This document shows positions 52,721-61,852 of a stretch of DNA of 64,000 nt, in pieces. The stretch lies in the NCBI GenBank assembly GCA_035638575.1, contig DASQZT010000151.1, forward strand, positions 25,093 through 89,092, given 5' to 3'. Under the pieces are notes generated by a model. It was not told where the DNA came from, searched no databases, and worked only from the letters and a program-made list of their open reading frames with translations. Positions within the stretch are counted from its first letter, which is position 1; the number at the start of each line of letters is the position of its first letter. Both the position numbers and the translations under genes were made by a program. The DNA comes from DASQZT01 sp035638575 (GTDB lineage Bacteria > Acidobacteriota > Terriglobia > Bryobacterales > Bryobacteraceae).

Positions 52721-54163
52721 ATGACACAGCGTGAACACCGACTAATGCGGTGGATGGCACCGCGCAGATGCTGGCTGGCCATTGTATGCTTTTCGTTCGC
52801 ATTTCTTTCCGGCGCGCCAGCGACCGCACAACCGAAATCGCGATCAGCCGAAGCGCAGCCGAACGAAGCGCAGCCAATGCCCGTCCGGCCGGACGGGTTG
52901 CTCGATAACCTGTATCAGCTCAAGAACAGCAAGACCGCCCGGATCTCGTCCGCGGACCCTACTGGCGGCAACTCTGACTGGATTGTCATCTCACCCGGCG
53001 AGATTAAGACTCTGGCCGAGATTCCGGGCACTGGTGCGATCCGGCGCTTCTACGTTGCGCCACTTGCGGCCGATCGAATGCGCTATCGAAAGCTCGTGCT
53101 GCGGATGTATTGGGATGGCGAGAAGGATCCGTCGGTCGAGGTTCCGCTCGGAGACTTCTTCGGCTCGGGACTGGGCACGCTGCGGTATTTCCACTCCATG
53201 GTCGTCGACATTAACCCGGGTATGAGCGGACGGGACTTCGACGGCCTGGTCAACTACTTCCCCATGCCTTTTCAAAAGGGGGCGCGCATCACGCTCGAGA
53301 ATGATGGCCAGGTAGCGGGCTTCCGCCTCTGGTATCACATCGACTACGAGCAGTATCCTTCTGGTGTGCTGCCGCCCGATTCCGGCCGGTTCCACGCGCA
53401 GTGGCGGCACGTGATCGCGGCCCCGGTACCGCCAGGCGTCCCCAAGAACACGACGGCCGGCAGCGCGGCGGTCAAGAACACCACTGGTGAGAACAATATC
53501 CTCATCCTGGATGCGGAAGGCCAGGGGAGTTATGTCGGACTGTTCCTTACCGTGGACAACGTCATCGGCGGATGGTACGGGGAGGGAGACGACATGATAT
53601 TTGTGGACGGCGCGACCGTCCCTCCCACGTATGCCGGAACAGGTCATGAGGAGATTTTCAACTCCGGGTGCTGTCCGGACAAAGAATTCTGGGGTCCCTA
53701 TACCGGGTTTTATCTAATCGAGAACCGCAACGGGAATTTCAGCGGCAAGAACCAGATGTACAAGTTCTACCTGAACGATCCCGTGCGTTTTCAGAAATCG
53801 ATCCGCGTCACGGTCGAGCACGGCCACGCCAACAACTTCGAGAACGATTACACATCCACCGCATTCTGGTACCAAAAGGAGCCGCACAAAGCCTTTCCTC
53901 GGATGCCGGTGGCAGAACAGCGGCTGCCGCGCTGGCCCGAGGGTGTCGGAGAGGCGATGGATAAGGAACTGAAGCTGGGGCAAGAGATGATACGCTTGAT
54001 GGGCGGGCAGGGCCGCATGAGCGCCGACGACCGAAAGCAGTTGATGGCGGCGGCGGCGGAACGCTCAAAAGCCTTTCAGGCGCTACGGTGGGCCGATTAC
54101 ATCGGGGCCGTGGCGGCCATGGAAACAGTCGTGAAGCGCTATGCCGATGCAAAGCAGCAATGA
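52721..54163 (+). CDS. Secreted DUF2961 protein (GH172-type), second copy
   Basis: A 480-residue DUF2961/GH172-type protein with a signal peptide (about residues 1-37, ending ATAQ). IPGTGAIRRFYVAPL, VEVPLGDFFGSGLG, GEGDDMIFVDGATVPP and TGHEEIFNSGCC correspond block by block to the paralog at 43923-45620, and DYTSTAFWYQKE ends the domain. A C-terminal helical extension of about 70 residues follows. The ATG at 52721 is preceded by AAGGA; a GTG at 52670 overlapping the transporter stop is an alternative. The two paralogs flank the receptor and transporter and may act in sequence on one glycan. Confidence 0.87.
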   Translation: MTQREHRLMRWMAPRRCWLAIVCFSFAFLSGAPATAQPKSRSAEAQPNEAQPMPVRPDGLLDNLYQLKNSKTARISSADPTGGNSDWIVISPGEIKTLAEIPGTGAIRRFYVAPLAADRMRYRKLVLRMYWDGEKDPSVEVPLGDFFGSGLGTLRYFHSMVVDINPGMSGRDFDGLVNYFPMPFQKGARITLENDGQVAGFRLWYHIDYEQYPSGVLPPDSGRFHAQWRHVIAAPVPPGVPKNTTAGSAAVKNTTGENNILILDAEGQGSYVGLFLTVDNVIGGWYGEGDDMIFVDGATVPPTYAGTGHEEIFNSGCCPDKEFWGPYTGFYLIENRNGNFSGKNQMYKFYLNDPVRFQKSIRVTVEHGHANNFENDYTSTAFWYQKEPHKAFPRMPVAEQRLPRWPEGVGEAMDKELKLGQEMIRLMGGQGRMSADDRKQLMAAAAERSKAFQALRWADYIGAVAAMETVVKRYADAKQQ

Positions 54164-54201
54164 CGGGCACTGGATCGGAACCAGAAAGAAGAGGATAGGG
54201 C

Positions 54202-55320
54202 ATGACGCCAAGAGAGCGTGTGATGGCGGCGATGAACGGCGAATCGATCTTCCCCGTTCCGACCGACGTATTCGAAAACGGAGTTCATCCGGAGCTGCGA
54301 ACGAGGCTTTCCCGGCACTTCGGGATCGCCGAACAGGACAATGAAGCACTGCTGAAGATTTTTCAGGCGTCCATCCGATGGACCAGGCCGCGGTACATCG
54401 GTCCGGAGCTTGAGGAAAGCTCGTCCCACGTGCCCGTTTATCCGGCCACCAAGATGGTAAAGGACATCTGGGGAACCTGGGGCGAGTCTGCCGCGACCTA
54501 CTACGATGGGCTCCCGCGTCCGTTGATGGGTGCGGAAACCGTCGCTGAAATCGATGCCTATGCCTGGCCAGACCCGGACTGGTTTGATTATGGGAGGGTC
54601 GGCTGGATTATGGACCCGCCAGGAACCTACATTCCGGTCGCGGAGTGGAGTGAGCGCAATAGCGATTATGCGCGTCTGGCCGGCGGCTGGAGCCCGATTT
54701 CCGCCAAGTCGATGGATATGTTCGGCATCGAGACCGGACTCCTGCGGATCGCCGAGCGGCCCGACCTGATGGAGGCCACGGTCGCTCACATCGGCGAGTT
54801 TTGGGAAGGCTACTACCGCCGTTTCGCGTCAGCCGGCCGTGGGCACTTCGACATCCTTGCCTGGGGCGATGACTTTGCCAGCCAGCAAGGATTGCTGATG
54901 AGGCCCGCTCTGTGGCGCAAGTGGTTTCTGCCCATCTGGAAGCGCTTATTTGCGATCGCTCATGAGAACGGGATGAAGGCGGCGCTTCATTCCTGCGGTT
55001 CGGTGCGCGCCGTTATCGGCGACCTGATCGATGTCGGGCTCGACATTCTGGAGAACGTGCAAACAACGTGCAAAGGCATGGATCCCACGGAACTCAAACG
55101 GGAATTCGGCCAACACATCACGTTCTATGGCGGTATGGATACCCAGGTTGTCTTACCCCGCGGCAGTCCCGAGGACGTACGGCGCGAGGTCCGGCGGCTG
55201 ATCGACATCCTGGGTCAGAACGGGCGCTACATCTTCACCACGTCGCACTACCTGATGGATGATGTGTCGGTCGAGAACGCGGTGGCCATGTACGAAGAGG
55301 CCAACTCATACCGGATGTAG
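54202..55320 (+). CDS. UroD-family corrinoid methyltransferase
   Basis: A 372-residue member of the uroporphyrinogen decarboxylase superfamily, in the branch that transfers methyl groups to or from corrinoid proteins. The barrel includes HFDILAWGDDFASQQGLLM, ALHSCGSV (His and Cys zinc ligands), DILENVQTTCKGMDPTELKR and YIFTTSHYLMDD. The residues used for decarboxylation of uroporphyrinogen are not seen. The corrinoid protein gene follows 15 bases downstream, a pairing typical of O- or N-demethylation systems. The methyl donor is unknown; neighbours suggest a methylated sugar or glycoside. Confidence 0.87.
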   Translation: MTPRERVMAAMNGESIFPVPTDVFENGVHPELRTRLSRHFGIAEQDNEALLKIFQASIRWTRPRYIGPELEESSSHVPVYPATKMVKDIWGTWGESAATYYDGLPRPLMGAETVAEIDAYAWPDPDWFDYGRVGWIMDPPGTYIPVAEWSERNSDYARLAGGWSPISAKSMDMFGIETGLLRIAERPDLMEATVAHIGEFWEGYYRRFASAGRGHFDILAWGDDFASQQGLLMRPALWRKWFLPIWKRLFAIAHENGMKAALHSCGSVRAVIGDLIDVGLDILENVQTTCKGMDPTELKREFGQHITFYGGMDTQVVLPRGSPEDVRREVRRLIDILGQNGRYIFTTSHYLMDDVSVENAVAMYEEANSYRM

Positions 55321-55335
55321 CGATAGGAGATATTT

Positions 55336-55974
55336 ATGGCGGATCTTCAACAACTGTACGACTCCATTTTGATCGGCGACAGTAAGACTGCGGTTGCCAT
55401 CACCAATGTGGCCATCGCGGAAGGCGTGGCCCCGATCGATCTGGTGAGCAAGTATATGGTTCCGGCAATGGATGAGGTCGGTCGGCGATTCGAAAGCGAG
55501 GAGTACTTCGTGCCGGAACTGCTGCTGGCCGCGCGTGCCATGAAAGGCGCGCTGGAGTTGCTGCGGCCGCTGCTGGCCGCCAGCGGAGCCGAGCCGGCCG
55601 GCCGCGTCATTATCGGCACGGTGAGAGGCGACCTACATGACATCGGAAAGAACCTGGTCGCCTCGATGCTGGAAGGCGGCGGTTTTGAGGTGCTGGACCT
55701 CGGCGCAGATGTTTCGCCAGAAAAGTTCGTCGATGCGGTCAAGTCGCGCAAGACGGATGTGGTGGCGCTCTCGGCGCTGTTGACCGTCACGATGCCGGCG
55801 ATGAAGAGCACCATTGAGGCGCTAAAACTGGCCGGCGTCCGCGACAAGGTGAAAGTTATCGTCGGTGGCGCGCCCGTAACTAAGCAGTATGCCGAGCAGA
55901 TCGGTGCGGACGGCTACACCGAAAACGCCAGCGCGGCCGTCAACCTGGTGCGTGGGATAATGGCCCGGCTGTAA
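55336..55974 (+). CDS. Corrinoid protein (methyltransferase cobalamin subunit)
   Basis: A 212-residue corrinoid protein of the MtaC/MtbC type. Residues 1-85 form the helical cap (LLAARAMKGALELLRPLL) and residues 92-212 the B12-binding Rossmann domain with GDLHDIGKNLVASMLEGGGF, where the His is the cobalt ligand, then LSALLTVTMPAMKS and VGGAPVTKQYAEQIGADGY. Its partner is the UroD-family gene just upstream. No RamA/MtrH-type reactivation or acceptor gene is visible in the window. GGAG lies 9 bases before the ATG. Confidence 0.93.
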   Translation: MADLQQLYDSILIGDSKTAVAITNVAIAEGVAPIDLVSKYMVPAMDEVGRRFESEEYFVPELLLAARAMKGALELLRPLLAASGAEPAGRVIIGTVRGDLHDIGKNLVASMLEGGGFEVLDLGADVSPEKFVDAVKSRKTDVVALSALLTVTMPAMKSTIEALKLAGVRDKVKVIVGGAPVTKQYAEQIGADGYTENASAAVNLVRGIMARL

Positions 55975-56121
55975 GCCGGAATGTACCGCGGGCGCTTGCA
56001 CGGCGCTCAGTTGCAGGTCCCCAAAATGATAGGATCGAGAAATGGCGGATTTCGGCGGCCGGCCGGTGCGCTGGGTCGAAAATCTTGATCTCGCAAGCAG
56101 CGCTGCAAACGGAATCCACCA

Positions 56122-56910
56122 ATGCTGACCGCACTCCTCTTCTTCCTGGCCGCGGCGTCGCCGCCAGAGAACCCCGCGGACGAGCATTACCAGAAAGGCG
56201 TAGCACATTTCCAGAACGGAAGGCTGAATGAGGCCGTCGCGGAGTTCGAGGTGGCCACACGTCTCGCGCCCGCTGACGCGCGCGCGTGGAAGGGCCTGGG
56301 AATGGCCTACGCTGCGCAAAGTAACTTCAGGCTGGCTGAGGGTCCGTTCCGTAAAGCGTGTGAGATGGCTCCGCGAGACGAGGACGCCTGCTACTATCTT
56401 GGGCTCGCAACTTACAACCTGAGCCGGTACAAGGACGCCATCGACGCCTTTCACAAAGCCCTCAAATCCGTCGGCCCGGGTGGGCGTGTGCATGCCGCGC
56501 TGGGCCGCGCCTTGGAGGCCCTTGGGCAAAATGATGAAGCAGCCGAGCGGGAGTTGCGCGAGGCCATCAGATATGACGACGGTAAATCCCCCCCGGACCT
56601 CGATCCGCGCGTCGAGTGGGGGGCATTTCTGTTCCGCCAGGGGCGGCTGGAGGAAGCACTGCGCGCGCTGACGGAGGCCGTCAAAGCCCGGCCCGATTCC
56701 GCCCGGGCGAATTTCGAAATGGCGAGAGTCCTGGTTCAGTTCGGCCGGCTGGAGGAGGCTGCCGCTCGCCTGAATGAAGCCGTGAGGTTGGACCCAAAAT
56801 ACACGGCGGCGCACTTTCTTCTCGGGAGGGTGTATTTCCGTTTGGGCCGAGTCGCGGACGGGGAACGGCAGACGCAGTTAGGCCGGCAGCTTCCCCCAAT
56901 CCAGCGGTGA
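56122..56910 (+). CDS. TPR-repeat protein, probably exported
   Basis: A 262-residue protein with a short N-terminal hydrophobic stretch (residues 1-13) and about six tetratricopeptide repeats, for example HYQKGVAHFQNGRLNEAVAE, ACYYLGLATYNLSRYKDAID and AHFLLGRVYFRLGRVADGER. Such proteins act as scaffolds. It converges on the CRTAC1 gene 10 bases away. TPR and CRTAC1 genes are frequent neighbours in Acidobacteriota, suggesting a shared but unknown role. Confidence 0.82.
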   Translation: MLTALLFFLAAASPPENPADEHYQKGVAHFQNGRLNEAVAEFEVATRLAPADARAWKGLGMAYAAQSNFRLAEGPFRKACEMAPRDEDACYYLGLATYNLSRYKDAIDAFHKALKSVGPGGRVHAALGRALEALGQNDEAAERELREAIRYDDGKSPPDLDPRVEWGAFLFRQGRLEEALRALTEAVKARPDSARANFEMARVLVQFGRLEEAAARLNEAVRLDPKYTAAHFLLGRVYFRLGRVADGERQTQLGRQLPPIQR

Positions 56911-56920
56911 AGGCAACGGA

Positions 56921-58615
56921 TCAAGGAACCGCAGGTTCCTCCACGGTGACGTACCGGTCCGCAGCCACGTCGCGAAGCTGTTGCAGCGCTCCGCTGGGCC
57001 ACTGTATCTCGACACGCTTCGCCGCCCTATCCTTGCCCAAGCCGAAAAATACTGTCTTGTCGCTGGAGCAGGCGAAACCGACAGAGGTGGTGACATGATT
57101 CCACTGCTCCAACCCGGATGCCGCTACCACGTGGATGCGGGCTCCGATCCCGTCACGGTTGCTGCGCCGGCCCTTCAGCCGGAACGCAAGCCAGTGGTTT
57201 AGTGCGGGCGAGATGTTGTGCAGCAGTTCCGGCCGGTCGTTCAACCGCGTTACCACAGCATCCACCCGCCCGTCGCCGTCAAAATCGCCAAACGCCACGC
57301 CGCGGTGGAGCGCCTCCTCACGCAACGCGTCGCCGGCCTGCGCCGTGTAATCGACGAACCTTCCGTTTGCCAGGTTCGCGAGCACCACGTTGCTCTGCTT
57401 CGATTTCAGGTTCGAGAAAAGCTCCGAGTTGTCCTGCACATTCCCGCCAGCCACCAGTATGTCTTTGTAGCCGTCGTTGTTGAGGTCGAACATTCCGCCG
57501 CTCCAACCGCTCGCGGTGTGGGTGATCTTGCCCATAAGGCTCGGGCCAGTGACGTCGAGAAAAAAACCCTTGCCCAAATTGCGGAACAGTGGGAATGTCT
57601 CATTGGCCAGCGCAAAGATCAGGAGATCGTCGCGTCCGTCGTTGTCGTAATCGCGGAAATCGGCGCCCATGGACGAGATCGTAGCGCCGGCATCATTGTA
57701 GGCGACTCCCGCTCTCAACGCGATCTCTTCAAATTTACCCCGGCCGTCATTGCGGAACAGGAAGTTGGGCTCCGTATCGTTGGCCACAAACACATCCAGG
57801 TAGCCGTCCTGATCGTAATCGGCGAATGCCACTCCCATGCCCTTGCCAATGTGGGTTGCGATGCCAGATGGTACCGAGACATCGGTGAAGGTCCCGTCGC
57901 CGTTGTTGCGGTAGAGCGTATTCGGCAGTCCGTCGTAAAACTCGGGGTGGCAATAGGTCCTATACCCGGCCTTCAGGTCCCCGCAGAAGGGCTCCGTCTG
58001 CGGCTTCCAAGCACAGTAATTGACTACGAATAGGTCCAGGCGGCCGTCGTTGTCGTAGTCGAACCAGCCCGCAGCAATGGACCACATCTTGCCACGCTTC
58101 GGATCGATCCCTTCTAAGCCAGCGGCTTTGGTCACGTCCTCGAACGTGCCGTCGCCCCGATTGTGGTATAGGATATTGCGATTGACGCCGGGTAGGAACA
58201 GATCGACAAAGCCGTCGTTGTCGAAATCCCCGGCCGCAACCCCCATGCCGTAGCCTTCCCCGGCCACGCCCGCCTGAGCGGTGACGTCAGTGAATGTGCC
58301 ATCACCATTGTTGCGATACAGTCGGTTGTAGAATTCGGGTCCGGTTTTGGTAAGTTCGGGAATCCGCGCACCGTTGACGAAGTAGATGTCCGGCTTGCCG
58401 TCGTTATTGTAGTCGAACACGGCAACTCCCGCGATCATGGTCTCAATCTGGTGGTTCTGCCCCGTGGCCGAGTTCCGGACGGCGAAGCGGAGACCTGCCC
58501 GTTCGGCTATATCTTCGAACCGGATCGGGTCAATAGCCTCGCCGGCAGGGGCGGGGCGAAGCTCCAAAACCACGGCGGTAACGGCTATAAGCAATACGAG
58601 GCAACGCCAGCGCAT
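56921..58615 (-). CDS. CRTAC1-family FG-GAP/ASPIC-UnbV repeat protein, secreted
   Basis: A 564-residue secreted protein. A signal peptide (residues 1-25) precedes at least six FG-GAP/VCBS-type repeats with the calcium-binding DxDxDG-like pattern (FDYNNDGKPDIYFVNG, GDFDNDGFVDLFLPG, FADYDQDGYLDVFVAND, FGDFDGDGRVDAVVTRL). A C-terminal ASPIC/UnbV domain follows (RDGIGARIHVVAASG through VEIQWPSGALQQL). It probably forms a beta-propeller that binds surface glycans or proteins. The ATG at 58615 is chosen because it directly precedes the signal peptide; the frame continues to 59029 with low-complexity, non-homologous sequence. A dead relative lies at 43480-43781. Confidence 0.9.
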   Translation of the reverse strand: MRWRCLVLLIAVTAVVLELRPAPAGEAIDPIRFEDIAERAGLRFAVRNSATGQNHQIETMIAGVAVFDYNNDGKPDIYFVNGARIPELTKTGPEFYNRLYRNNGDGTFTDVTAQAGVAGEGYGMGVAAGDFDNDGFVDLFLPGVNRNILYHNRGDGTFEDVTKAAGLEGIDPKRGKMWSIAAGWFDYDNDGRLDLFVVNYCAWKPQTEPFCGDLKAGYRTYCHPEFYDGLPNTLYRNNGDGTFTDVSVPSGIATHIGKGMGVAFADYDQDGYLDVFVANDTEPNFLFRNDGRGKFEEIALRAGVAYNDAGATISSMGADFRDYDNDGRDDLLIFALANETFPLFRNLGKGFFLDVTGPSLMGKITHTASGWSGGMFDLNNDGYKDILVAGGNVQDNSELFSNLKSKQSNVVLANLANGRFVDYTAQAGDALREEALHRGVAFGDFDGDGRVDAVVTRLNDRPELLHNISPALNHWLAFRLKGRRSNRDGIGARIHVVAASGLEQWNHVTTSVGFACSSDKTVFFGLGKDRAAKRVEIQWPSGALQQLRDVAADRYVTVEEPAVP

Positions 58616-59014
58616 GCGACTCTGCTGCCATTTTCGCACGGGAAGTGCGAGGGCTGCTACGGGCAGTGGCACGGGCCGAACTGAGTGAAAATCTCCCGGT
58701 GCCACGCTGGAGGAGATCCGCGCGCTGGCATGGGAAACACTGCGGCATCGTGCGCTTCGGGCGACGGACTGCAATCGGCCCAGCGATGGCTGCTTTCCAA
58801 CTCCCTTGGCGGTCCACCTCATTATGAGCTGCGCAACGTGTATCAGGTCGTGACGCTGATTGCCGAGCGTGCCATCACCCGCCAGGAGAGCCGCGGCGCA
58901 CATCTCCGTACGGATTTCCCGCAAAAGTGCGCGCAGTTCGGTGAACATTCCCTCGTTGTGCGGGGAGCCAGCCCGCGATTCGTATCGCTCTGAAGCATGT
59001 ACACGTTCTACTGA
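58616..59014. other. Stretch upstream of the CRTAC1 gene, no gene called
   Basis: Open frames exist on both strands, but none has a recognisable domain or a well-placed ribosome site. The minus-strand frame in register with the CRTAC1 gene reads FTELRALLREIRTEMCAAAL near 58945, which might be a small separate peptide. It presumably also contains the CRTAC1 promoter. Confidence 0.35.
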
Positions 59015-59061
59015 GCGGACCTCTGTCATCCCGCCACTGTGGCGGAATGTCAGAGGTCCGC
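59015..59061. repeat. 47-bp near-perfect inverted repeat
   Basis: The arms at 59015-59037 and 59039-59061 are reverse complements over 23 bases with two mismatches and a one-base centre. A cruciform or a long RNA hairpin would result. There is no T run, so a terminator is less likely than a mobile-element end or a processing site. It lies at the left edge of the tRNA-Gly scar region. Confidence 0.7.
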
Positions 59062-59169
59062 CCGTTTACCGACCCGTTCTACCAGGGCCCGACCACCTGC
59101 CGCAAAAGCAGGGGGTCGCCCATTCTGAAAGCCAATGTTGACGGACCTTTTTTGAGCCGGCGGCCGAAA

Positions 59170-59398
59170 CTGTAGTCAAAACTGTAGCGATGGCGTCCTC
59201 ACGGTTCAACAAGTCTCAATAGGCAGTTTTGCAAGTTGTTGAAAACAAGGGCCAATTTCGTAGGGTATAAACCGGAGATCCAATGTGCCCAAGACATGAA
59301 TACGTCCAACACTGCATAGCTCGGAACCGCTTTGAATTCAATATGTTACGCCGGCATCGTCTACAGGGTCCAAATTGCGCTGTAGTCAATTTTGTAGC
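59170..59398 (+). other. Putative arm sites left of the tRNA-Gly scar
   Basis: CTGTAGTCAAAACTGTAGC at 59170-59188 and CTGTAGTCAATTTTGTAGC at 59380-59398 differ in three positions. The second is identical to the 19-mer beside the tRNA-Pro scar at 34249-34267 (minus strand). AAGTTGTTGAAAACA at 59225 is the inverse of the TTTTCAACAACTT that directly follows the tRNA fragment at 59575. No gene is seen in 59062-59524. Confidence 0.55.
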
Positions 59399-59522
59399 TG
59401 GTGATTTCCTCACAGTACGACAGCCGCAAAACTTGGGGACCAGAGGAGAATGCCTAATCAAAAGTCCGGACAACCTCCAACCGGCGATTACGGCCCAACG
59501 TCGGTCCTAAGCCTCTCGAAAG

Positions 59523-59574
<52 letters not shown>

Positions 59575-59577
59575 TTT

Positions 59578-60165
59578 TCAACAACTTACGGACCTCTTCT
59601 GACGTCCTTTTTCGGTTCTTACTGCACAATTCGCGGCCGGTGCGACCGACGCCGCTGCGTTTTGCCGAGTTCGGTGCCGCCGAGCGGCTTGATTCCCCGG
59701 CCGCCCCGGGCCAGTTTCCTGTTTGGCCACCGCACGCCCAACCAGTCGCCGGTCCGGAAAGACGTAGGGAATCTGAGCAGGCACGCAGTCGGGCGTGGGG
59801 TCCAGAATCGCGGGCAGATCCAGAAGCCAGGCTTCCACATCGGCGGGTGGCGCGGGAGTGCCCCACGCTATCAGAGTATCGATTCCCGTGCACCGTGCCA
59901 GCCAGTGCGTCAGTGCCGGCGGGCACTTCACCAGCACCGTGCCCCCCAACTCTTTCACCAGCGGCGCGAACCGGATGAATTGCAGGATGTCGCCGAAGCC
60001 ATGTTCGGTCCGGATCAGGATGGTCCGGCCGGCCAGAGGCGAGCCATCCCAAGCCGGCATCACGGAAGAAGGAGCCAACGTGCCAGAAGGCCGGTGGCGC
60101 CATGTGTACTCCGCGAACCCGCGGACGAAATCGCCGGCCCGCAGCCACGCCATCGCGCGATTCAC
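59578..60165 (-). pseudogene. Truncated TPR/glycosyltransferase-type gene
   Basis: The frame begins mid-domain (NRAMAWLRAGDFVRGFAEYT), with an in-frame stop a few codons upstream, and reads PAWDGSPLAGRTILIRTEHG then FGDILQFIRFAPLVKELGG. This is the linker found in large TPR-glycosyltransferase proteins. After about 130 residues (IPYVFPDRRLVG) the homology ends in unrelated sequence next to the tRNA-Gly fragment. Both ends are missing, so it was probably cut by the element that used the tRNA. Confidence 0.75.
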
Positions 60166-60493
60166 ATGCGCCGGGCTACCTCACCGAAGAGTGCACTCCC
60201 ACGAGCGTGATGCCGGCCTTGAGCGCGCTGGGCCTCATGTGACGCCATCGACAGCGACCGGCGGAGCGGGGCCGGCGGAGGCCGACGCGGCCGGCGCGGT
60301 GGTGTGGTGCTCGGTTGCAGGCATCCGGTGCGCGAGAAGGGCAGGAAAAGGGCAAGGTGTTGTAGCGCTCCGTCTCGCCAGGGGGCCGAGGACGTTGCCC
60401 GTCTGGCCCCTCTGCGCGGTGAAGCCGGCGTAGCAGATTCCGCAACCGAGCGTGCGCCTTCCCTTGCCGTGATATCAGTGGCGAACGCCTCTC
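60166..60493. other. Intergenic region, nothing recognised
   Basis: A GC-rich stretch between the truncated TPR gene and a secreted hypothetical gene. A short minus-strand frame ending MRPSALKAGITLVGVHSSVR is too small to judge. No repeat, promoter or RNA feature is evident. Confidence 0.4.
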
Positions 60494-61138
60494 TTACTTG
60501 ATCGCGACGCAGGTGCCGACCTCATAGACGTCGTCCGCAGTCTCGAAGACGTTCATTCCCTGCGGGATCAGGTCCTTGAAGTCGAACGTCTTCCCGTTCA
60601 ATGTGAAGGGCTTGCTCGACACCAGTTCCGCCGAGGAAATGAAGGTGCCCGAAACCCCGCCGTCGGCGCTTTGGAACATCCCCGCTTTCCTGACGAACTT
60701 GGCCACGGGGTCGCCCCAGGTACTCCGGGTAGCGTCGGTCCAGATGCGGCTCTCGGGGTTGCTGCTGTAGTAGATGGTGGCGGTTCCCTCGGCAATCAGG
60801 ACCACGGTATACTTCCCGTTGTCGGCCAACACCTGCGCCTTGTAGTCCGACACCCAGATAAAGTGAGCGTGCGCCCTGTCGACGACCGGAGCACCGAACA
60901 AGGGCGCCGAGAACAAAGACTTCAGGTCGAGATCTCCAATCATGGTGTAGTAGATCAGGCAGACACCATCGAAGCCTTCGGGGACGGGGGGTTGGTTGGG
61001 CTGCCCGTTGGGGAGCAGGGTGTTCGGCTCATTCAGGTAAGCCATAACCACTTTGGAGGTTCCGGCAGTTTGGGCATTCAGTGAGGCGTAGGACCCCAGC
61101 AGCAGGCTTCCCAGCAATACGATGGTTGCGAGTTTCAT
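60494..61138 (-). CDS. Secreted hypothetical protein
   Basis: A 214-residue protein with a clear signal peptide (residues 1-22, MKLATIVLLGSLLLGSYASL, cleavage after NAQ). The mature part is beta-rich (HAHFIWVSDYKAQVLADNGK, YTVVLIAEGTATIYYSS) and ends with a single Cys. No catalytic motif is visible and I do not recognise the family. The start ATG at 61138 is preceded by AAGGAGA. It is divergent from the ECF sigma gene 159 bases away. Confidence 0.75.
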   Translation of the reverse strand: MKLATIVLLGSLLLGSYASLNAQTAGTSKVVMAYLNEPNTLLPNGQPNQPPVPEGFDGVCLIYYTMIGDLDLKSLFSAPLFGAPVVDRAHAHFIWVSDYKAQVLADNGKYTVVLIAEGTATIYYSSNPESRIWTDATRSTWGDPVAKFVRKAGMFQSADGGVSGTFISSAELVSSKPFTLNGKTFDFKDLIPQGMNVFETADDVYEVGTCVAIK

Positions 61139-61297
61139 ATGTGTTCTCCTTTCCTGCCCGGGGCCAACAGGTCATTCTGTGTCCCCGGGTCTCGACTGGG
61201 AAGACGAAAAGCAGAGGCAAAAACGATAATCGAATCCTGATATTTTGTTGGGGGTATACTGATACTGGCCACGCAGGGTTCCATTGGCCGGGGGCCT

Positions 61298-61852
61298 ATG
61301 GCTGACGCTACTACGCTCTTGCTGGCCTGGAGACAGGGAGATGAAGCGGCACTGGAGCAGTTGATCCCGCTCGTCTACCAGGCATTGCGCCGCATGGCGC
61401 ACCGCTACATGGCGGGACAGCGCGCCGGCCACACTCTCCAGACCACCGCACTGGTACACGAAACCTATCTGCAACTGGTGGACTACCGGCAGGTGCGCTG
61501 GCAGGACCGCAGCCACTTTCTGGCGGTCAGTGCTACGTTGATGCGCCGGATCCTGGTGGATTATGCCCGGTCGCGCAACGCCGGCAAGCGGGGCGGCGCG
61601 GAACGGCCGCTCTCCTTCGACGAGAACCTGACCTTCTCCCCGGCCGCGAGCGCCAACCTGGTGGCGCTGGACGACGCCCTTCAGGCGCTGGGGGAGATCG
61701 ATCCGCGCAAGAGCAAGGTGGTGGAACTGAAGTTCTTCGGCGGCCTGGACACCAGGGAAATCGCAGCGGCCCTGGGAGTGTCGGAGCCGACAGTCCTGCG
61801 CGACTGGAAGCTCGCCAAGGTCTGGCTGCTGCGCGAGGTGACCCGCACATGA
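61298..61852 (+). CDS. ECF sigma factor of the Solibacter/Planctomycete type
   Basis: A 184-residue sigma factor. LLAWRQGDEAALEQLIPLVY and LQTTALVHETYLQLVDY through SATLMRRILVDYARSRNAGK are diagnostic of the ECF subfamily (TIGR02999-like) common in Acidobacteriota and Planctomycetes. Region 4 is VVELKFFGGLDTREIAAALG then SEPTVLRDWKLAKVWLLRE. The ATGA overlap with the kinase gene is the typical pairing, in which kinase signalling is thought to set sigma activity. Confidence 0.93.
   Translation: MADATTLLLAWRQGDEAALEQLIPLVYQALRRMAHRYMAGQRAGHTLQTTALVHETYLQLVDYRQVRWQDRSHFLAVSATLMRRILVDYARSRNAGKRGGAERPLSFDENLTFSPAASANLVALDDALQALGEIDPRKSKVVELKFFGGLDTREIAAALGVSEPTVLRDWKLAKVWLLREVTRT

Noticed and set aside
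58616..59029. N-terminal extension of the CRTAC1 protein
   Set aside because: The ATG at 58615 is directly followed by a signal peptide. The upstream part does not resemble the family and would bury that signal inside the protein.
59080..59125. Another tRNA fragment, suggested by CCTGC-N7-GCAGG
   Set aside because: On neither strand does a proper T-arm or a standard anticodon loop with U33 and a purine at 37 follow. Similarity to the tRNA-Pro arm is too weak to call.
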